64,000 bases of DNA from CAVRZY01 sp963725415. Lineage in GTDB: Bacteria; Acidobacteriota; Terriglobia; Bryobacterales; Bryobacteraceae. Below the pieces are notes generated by a model. The model saw only the letters and a program-made list of their open reading frames with translations, had not been told where the DNA came from and did no database searches. The position numbers were made by a program, and so were the translations under genes. How positions within the stretch are numbered: position 1 is the first letter of the stretch; each line of letters opens with the position of its first letter. The stretch is taken from assembly GCA_963725415.1 (NCBI GenBank), contig CAVRZY010000267.1:1-64000 (forward strand), given 5' to 3'. Positions 61,394-64,000 of the stretch are shown here, in pieces.

Positions 61394-62191
61394 TCAGCCT
61401 CTCCGGTAGATCGCCCGTCCCACCCGCCGCATCCAGGCCAGCTCGTCTTCCGACATAGGCCCGCGGCGGAGCGCCTCGAGCGCGTGTTCCATTTGTGCGG
61501 CGTTGGCTGGGCCGGTCAGACAAATGTCCACCGCCGGGTTTGTCAGCACGAAGCGGTAACAATCGCCTGCGGTCGGAACCCTCTCCTCCTTCGGAATCCT
61601 ACGGTGGCCCAGCAACCGGCGCCAGCTCGTCGCCGTGTACGCCACGATTCCGGGCCGGTTCTCCAAGGGCAGGTGAGGAAAAACGTCCTGCTCCGCTCCT
61701 GTATGCACGGCACTGTAGCGCAGGTGGAACACGTCAAAATCCGGATCCTGCGCGATTTGCGGCACCAACAGTCGCCGATGCGTAGACAGCGCCAGAAACC
61801 GCACCCGGCCACGCTCCTTGAGCCTGCGGGCTGCATCCAGAATGCGCCCGGATGGACGGTGGCCCCACAGACCGAGCAACAGCAGGTCCGAATAATCGAG
61901 GCGCAGTCCGCGCAGCGCACGTTCGATACTCGGGCCGATCAGCCCCGCCACCCTCGAGTACGATTGCAGCACCACAACCAGGCGCTCGCGGTACCGGCTC
62001 AGATTTCGGATTGCCTCCCCGAAGCCCTGGCGCCGGAAAGTCCCCCAGTAAAAGTAGTTCACCCCCTGCTCGAAAGCGCGCTCCAGCGCCTCCGCAGGCG
62101 CCCCGAAGCTGAGCCCACCCCCAACCGGCCCACCTCCAGGCCAGTGCGCCCCAAGACAGTTCGTTCAAAAGTTCGCGGCTGATTCCTCATC
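61394..62191 (-). CDS. aldo/keto reductase family protein, frameshifted
   Basis: Begins at ATG 62191, 'MRNQPRTFERTVLGRTGLEV' 'GRLGVGSA', then loses frame near 62101-62106 (a GGGG run) and resumes 'GAPAEALERAFEQGVNYFYW' 'GTFRR'. The rest has 'LRLDYSDLLLLGLWGHRPSG', 'RFLALSTHRR', 'FHLRYSAVHTGAEQDVFPHL', 'VAYTATSW', 'NPAVDICLTGPANAAQMEHA', matching the aldo/keto reductase fold. About 265 residues after correction. Divergent from the radical SAM gene. NADPH-linked oxidoreductase of unknown substrate. Confidence 0.78.
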
Positions 62192-62213
62192 GGGTCTATC
62201 ATAATGGAGGGAG

Positions 62214-63209
62214 ATGGACGACTCAACGCGCCGGGAATTCCTCGAGGTTTCCCTGGTCGCCGCGCGCGAGCCCAAGGCGGGTGTGCCCACCATGCGGCGC
62301 AAGGATTTTCAGGCCGCCTACCTGCGCCTGGAGCGCACCGGCGAGCTGGCCGAGCGCGCCCGCGCGCTGTATGCCATTTACGAGAGCTGCCACCTGTGCC
62401 CGCGCCAGTGCGGCGCCAATCGTCTCAAGGGCGAGAAGGGCGTCTGCCAGGCCGTCTCGCGCGTCAAGGTGTACTCCTCTCACCCTCATTTTGGAGAGGA
62501 GAAGTCGCTGGTGGGCCGCCACGGCTCGGGCACCATTTTCTTCAGCCACTGCAACCTGCGCTGCTGCTTCTGCCAGAACTGGGAGATCTCCCACCGCGGC
62601 GACGGCAGCTACCTGAGCGACGAATCGCTGGGGCGCATGATGGTCGATGTGCAGGACCTGGGCTGCCATAACATCAACCTGGTTACCCCGACCCACGTGG
62701 TCCCAAACATCGTCCAGGGGCTACGCAGTGCCATCCGCATGGGATTGCACGTGCCGCTGGTTTACAACTGCGGGGGCTACGAGCCGGTGGAGATTCTGAA
62801 GCTGCTGGACGGCATCGTGGACATCTACCTGCCGGATTTCAAGTACACCGACGGGGCGATGTCGGAGAAGTACTCTGCGGGCGCCAAAGACTACCCCGAA
62901 GTGGCAGCCGCCGCCCATATTGAGATGCACCGCCAGGTGGGGGAGTTGGTCGTGGATGAGAACGGCATCGCCCTGCGCGGCCTGATCATCCGCCACTTGG
63001 TGATGCCCAACAACATCGCCGGTACGGAGAAGTTCGTCGAGTTCGTGGCCCAGAAACTGACCCGCTCCACTTACGTCAACATCATGGGCCAGTATCACCC
63101 CGAGTACAAAGCCCGCAAGATCCCCGAGCTGTCCCGCCGCATAACCACCGCCGAGTACCGCCAGGCGATCGAGTGGGCCCGCCAGGCGGGGCTGACGCGG
63201 CTGGACTAG
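62214..63209 (+). CDS. radical SAM protein, COG1313 (PflX-like)
   Basis: 331 residues. N-terminal Cys cluster 'ESCHLCPRQCGANRLKGEKG' 'VCQAV', then the radical SAM motif CNLRCCFC (CxxxCxxC) in 'FFSHCNLRCCFCQNWEISHR', followed by 'GCHNINLVTPTHVVPNIVQG', 'PLVYNCGGYEPVEILKLLDG', 'VDIYLPDFKY', 'RHLVMPNNIAGTEKFVEF' and 'VNIMGQYHPEY'. These are the full set for the uncharacterised COG1313 Fe-S family related to pyruvate formate-lyase activases. GGAGGG precedes the ATG at 62214. No glycyl-radical partner is in the window. Confidence 0.88.
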   Translation: MDDSTRREFLEVSLVAAREPKAGVPTMRRKDFQAAYLRLERTGELAERARALYAIYESCHLCPRQCGANRLKGEKGVCQAVSRVKVYSSHPHFGEEKSLVGRHGSGTIFFSHCNLRCCFCQNWEISHRGDGSYLSDESLGRMMVDVQDLGCHNINLVTPTHVVPNIVQGLRSAIRMGLHVPLVYNCGGYEPVEILKLLDGIVDIYLPDFKYTDGAMSEKYSAGAKDYPEVAAAAHIEMHRQVGELVVDENGIALRGLIIRHLVMPNNIAGTEKFVEFVAQKLTRSTYVNIMGQYHPEYKARKIPELSRRITTAEYRQAIEWARQAGLTRLD

Positions 63210-64000
63210 TTCAACGCCTGCGCCGAAGCCAGATAGACCGCGTTCAGCAGGAATTTGAACGTCCCAAAAGGTTGCCCGCGAAACTGCGGCCGGAATCCGA
63301 ACAGGACCACCCGCCCGCGGCCGTGCCGCGCTTCCAGCAGCACGTGCCTCCCCAGCACCGCCCGCTCTCCGGAAACCCATCCGCTGGCCAGCAGGTTCGA
63401 GGCCGCATAGCTCGCCAGCGAGCGGATCTCCCGCTCCCCCTTGTTAAACTCCGCGAGCAGCGTGATCTCGAAAGCCTGCCCGCCATCGGAAAACGCGATG
63501 GCCTCCTTTGGCATCCCGAAGGCCAGCGGTTGCGAGGTATCCACGTTGATCCGGAGCAGCGAGCCCGGACAGTAGAACGAGGTTGCGCTCGGCTCCGACG
63601 GGACGCGTCCTTCCTCCGAAGGCCCCGGGCCTCCGGCAGGCCGCAGCGTATTCCGCACCGGCAGCGGGAAAAACTGAATCGGCAGTTCCGTGGCGCTGTC
63701 CAGCGCCACCAGCGTGCCGCCGCTGCGCACAAACTCATCCAGGTTATAAAGGCCGCGCAGGCCGATGCCACCCGTGTACTCCGGCCGCTGCTCCGAGCGG
63801 GCCTCCGCAGAAGATTCGCCCCGCCCGCCCGCGCGCTCGCCCTGTCGAATCCCGTGCAGGATCGAGGTGGCGCTCTGCGATGTCAGAATGATGGTGTCGA
63901 ACCGTGAGCGCAGATCCGGCTTCTGGAAGTCGTCGTTGTGAATCACCGTGTGCGGGATCTTGTAGTAATCCAGCAGCCACTGGGTCCAGCCTGTGTCCAT
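63206..64000 (-). CDS. C-terminal part of a larger protein, possibly M14-type carboxypeptidase tail
   Basis: At least 264 residues, open at the window edge; the Met at the edge need not be the start. It contains 'YKIPHTVIHNDDFQKPDLRS' 'RFDTIILTSQSATSILHGIR', 'YNLDEFVRSGGTLVALDSAT', 'CPGSLLRINVDTSQPLAFGM' and 'EARHGRGRVVLFGFRPQFRG' 'QPFGTFKFLLNAVYL'. This resembles the glutamine-amidotransferase-like domain at the C-terminus of secreted acidobacterial zinc carboxypeptidases (M14), but the catalytic part is not in view, so the call is inference. Ends overlapping the radical SAM gene stop by 4 bp (convergent). Confidence 0.6.
   Translation of the reverse strand: MDTGWTQWLLDYYKIPHTVIHNDDFQKPDLRSRFDTIILTSQSATSILHGIRQGERAGGRGESSAEARSEQRPEYTGGIGLRGLYNLDEFVRSGGTLVALDSATELPIQFFPLPVRNTLRPAGGPGPSEEGRVPSEPSATSFYCPGSLLRINVDTSQPLAFGMPKEAIAFSDGGQAFEITLLAEFNKGEREIRSLASYAASNLLASGWVSGERAVLGRHVLLEARHGRGRVVLFGFRPQFRGQPFGTFKFLLNAVYLASAQALN

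Overview
The window looks like a chromosomal segment of an acidobacterium of the Solibacter/Bryobacteraceae type. This is inferred from high GC, an SBBP beta-propeller protein that ends in a C-terminal region typical of Solibacter extracellular proteins, many secreted Ig-like and TPR proteins, a caspase/PEGA/TPR protein, DUF4384 proteins and kinase-TolB fusions. No rRNA, tRNA or CRISPR array was seen.

Positions 1-32,400 hold a nearly complete type VI secretion system (T6SS). A leftward operon (16,139 to about 1,160) runs tssB, tssC, hcp, tagJ, tssA, tssE, tssF, tssG, tssH (clpV), PAAR, vgrG, DUF4123 adaptor, and a second small PAAR gene overlapping the adaptor stop. Degraded acetyltransferase/HEAT-like coding sequence lies in the position where cargo is expected. 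A first tssK is divergent from tssB. After an unrelated secreted SBBP protein, a 141-bp palindromic element and a proline-rich protein with GEFTRLF repeats, a rightward operon encodes a second tssK, tssL, tssM, a Ser/Thr kinase fused to an FGE-like domain, and a SpoIIE/PP2C-type phosphatase. No tssJ was seen.

Positions 32,600-42,600 hold small genes (an orphan DUF433 antitoxin-like gene and an unknown Gly/Pro-rich protein), a leftward caspase-PEGA-TPR/DUF4384/DUF4384-lipoprotein group, and a rightward group of three secreted Ig-like or propeller-like proteins.

Positions 42,600-64,000 hold accessory metabolism: sulfatase, PAP2 phosphatase, DUF362 protein, two tandem DUF4832-like glycosidase-type proteins, a Gfo/Idh/MocA oxidoreductase, a rhodanese, a kinase-TolB fusion, a TlpA-like protein, a GH29-like fucosidase, a cyclophilin-like protein, SodC, a dihaem peroxidase, a TIM-barrel protein, a nitroreductase, an aldo/keto reductase and a COG1313-type radical SAM enzyme. 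The window ends inside a further leftward gene.

The most interesting signal is at 56,300: an in-frame TGA replaces exactly the first cysteine of the CxxC motif of the TlpA-like protein. It is followed 9 nt later by an 8-bp stem with a GGC loop, as expected for a bacterial SECIS. I read this as a probable selenoprotein. A caution for the whole window is that about a dozen genes carry single-base frameshifts, mostly next to short G/C runs. This suggests residual indel errors in the assembly rather than many pseudogenes.
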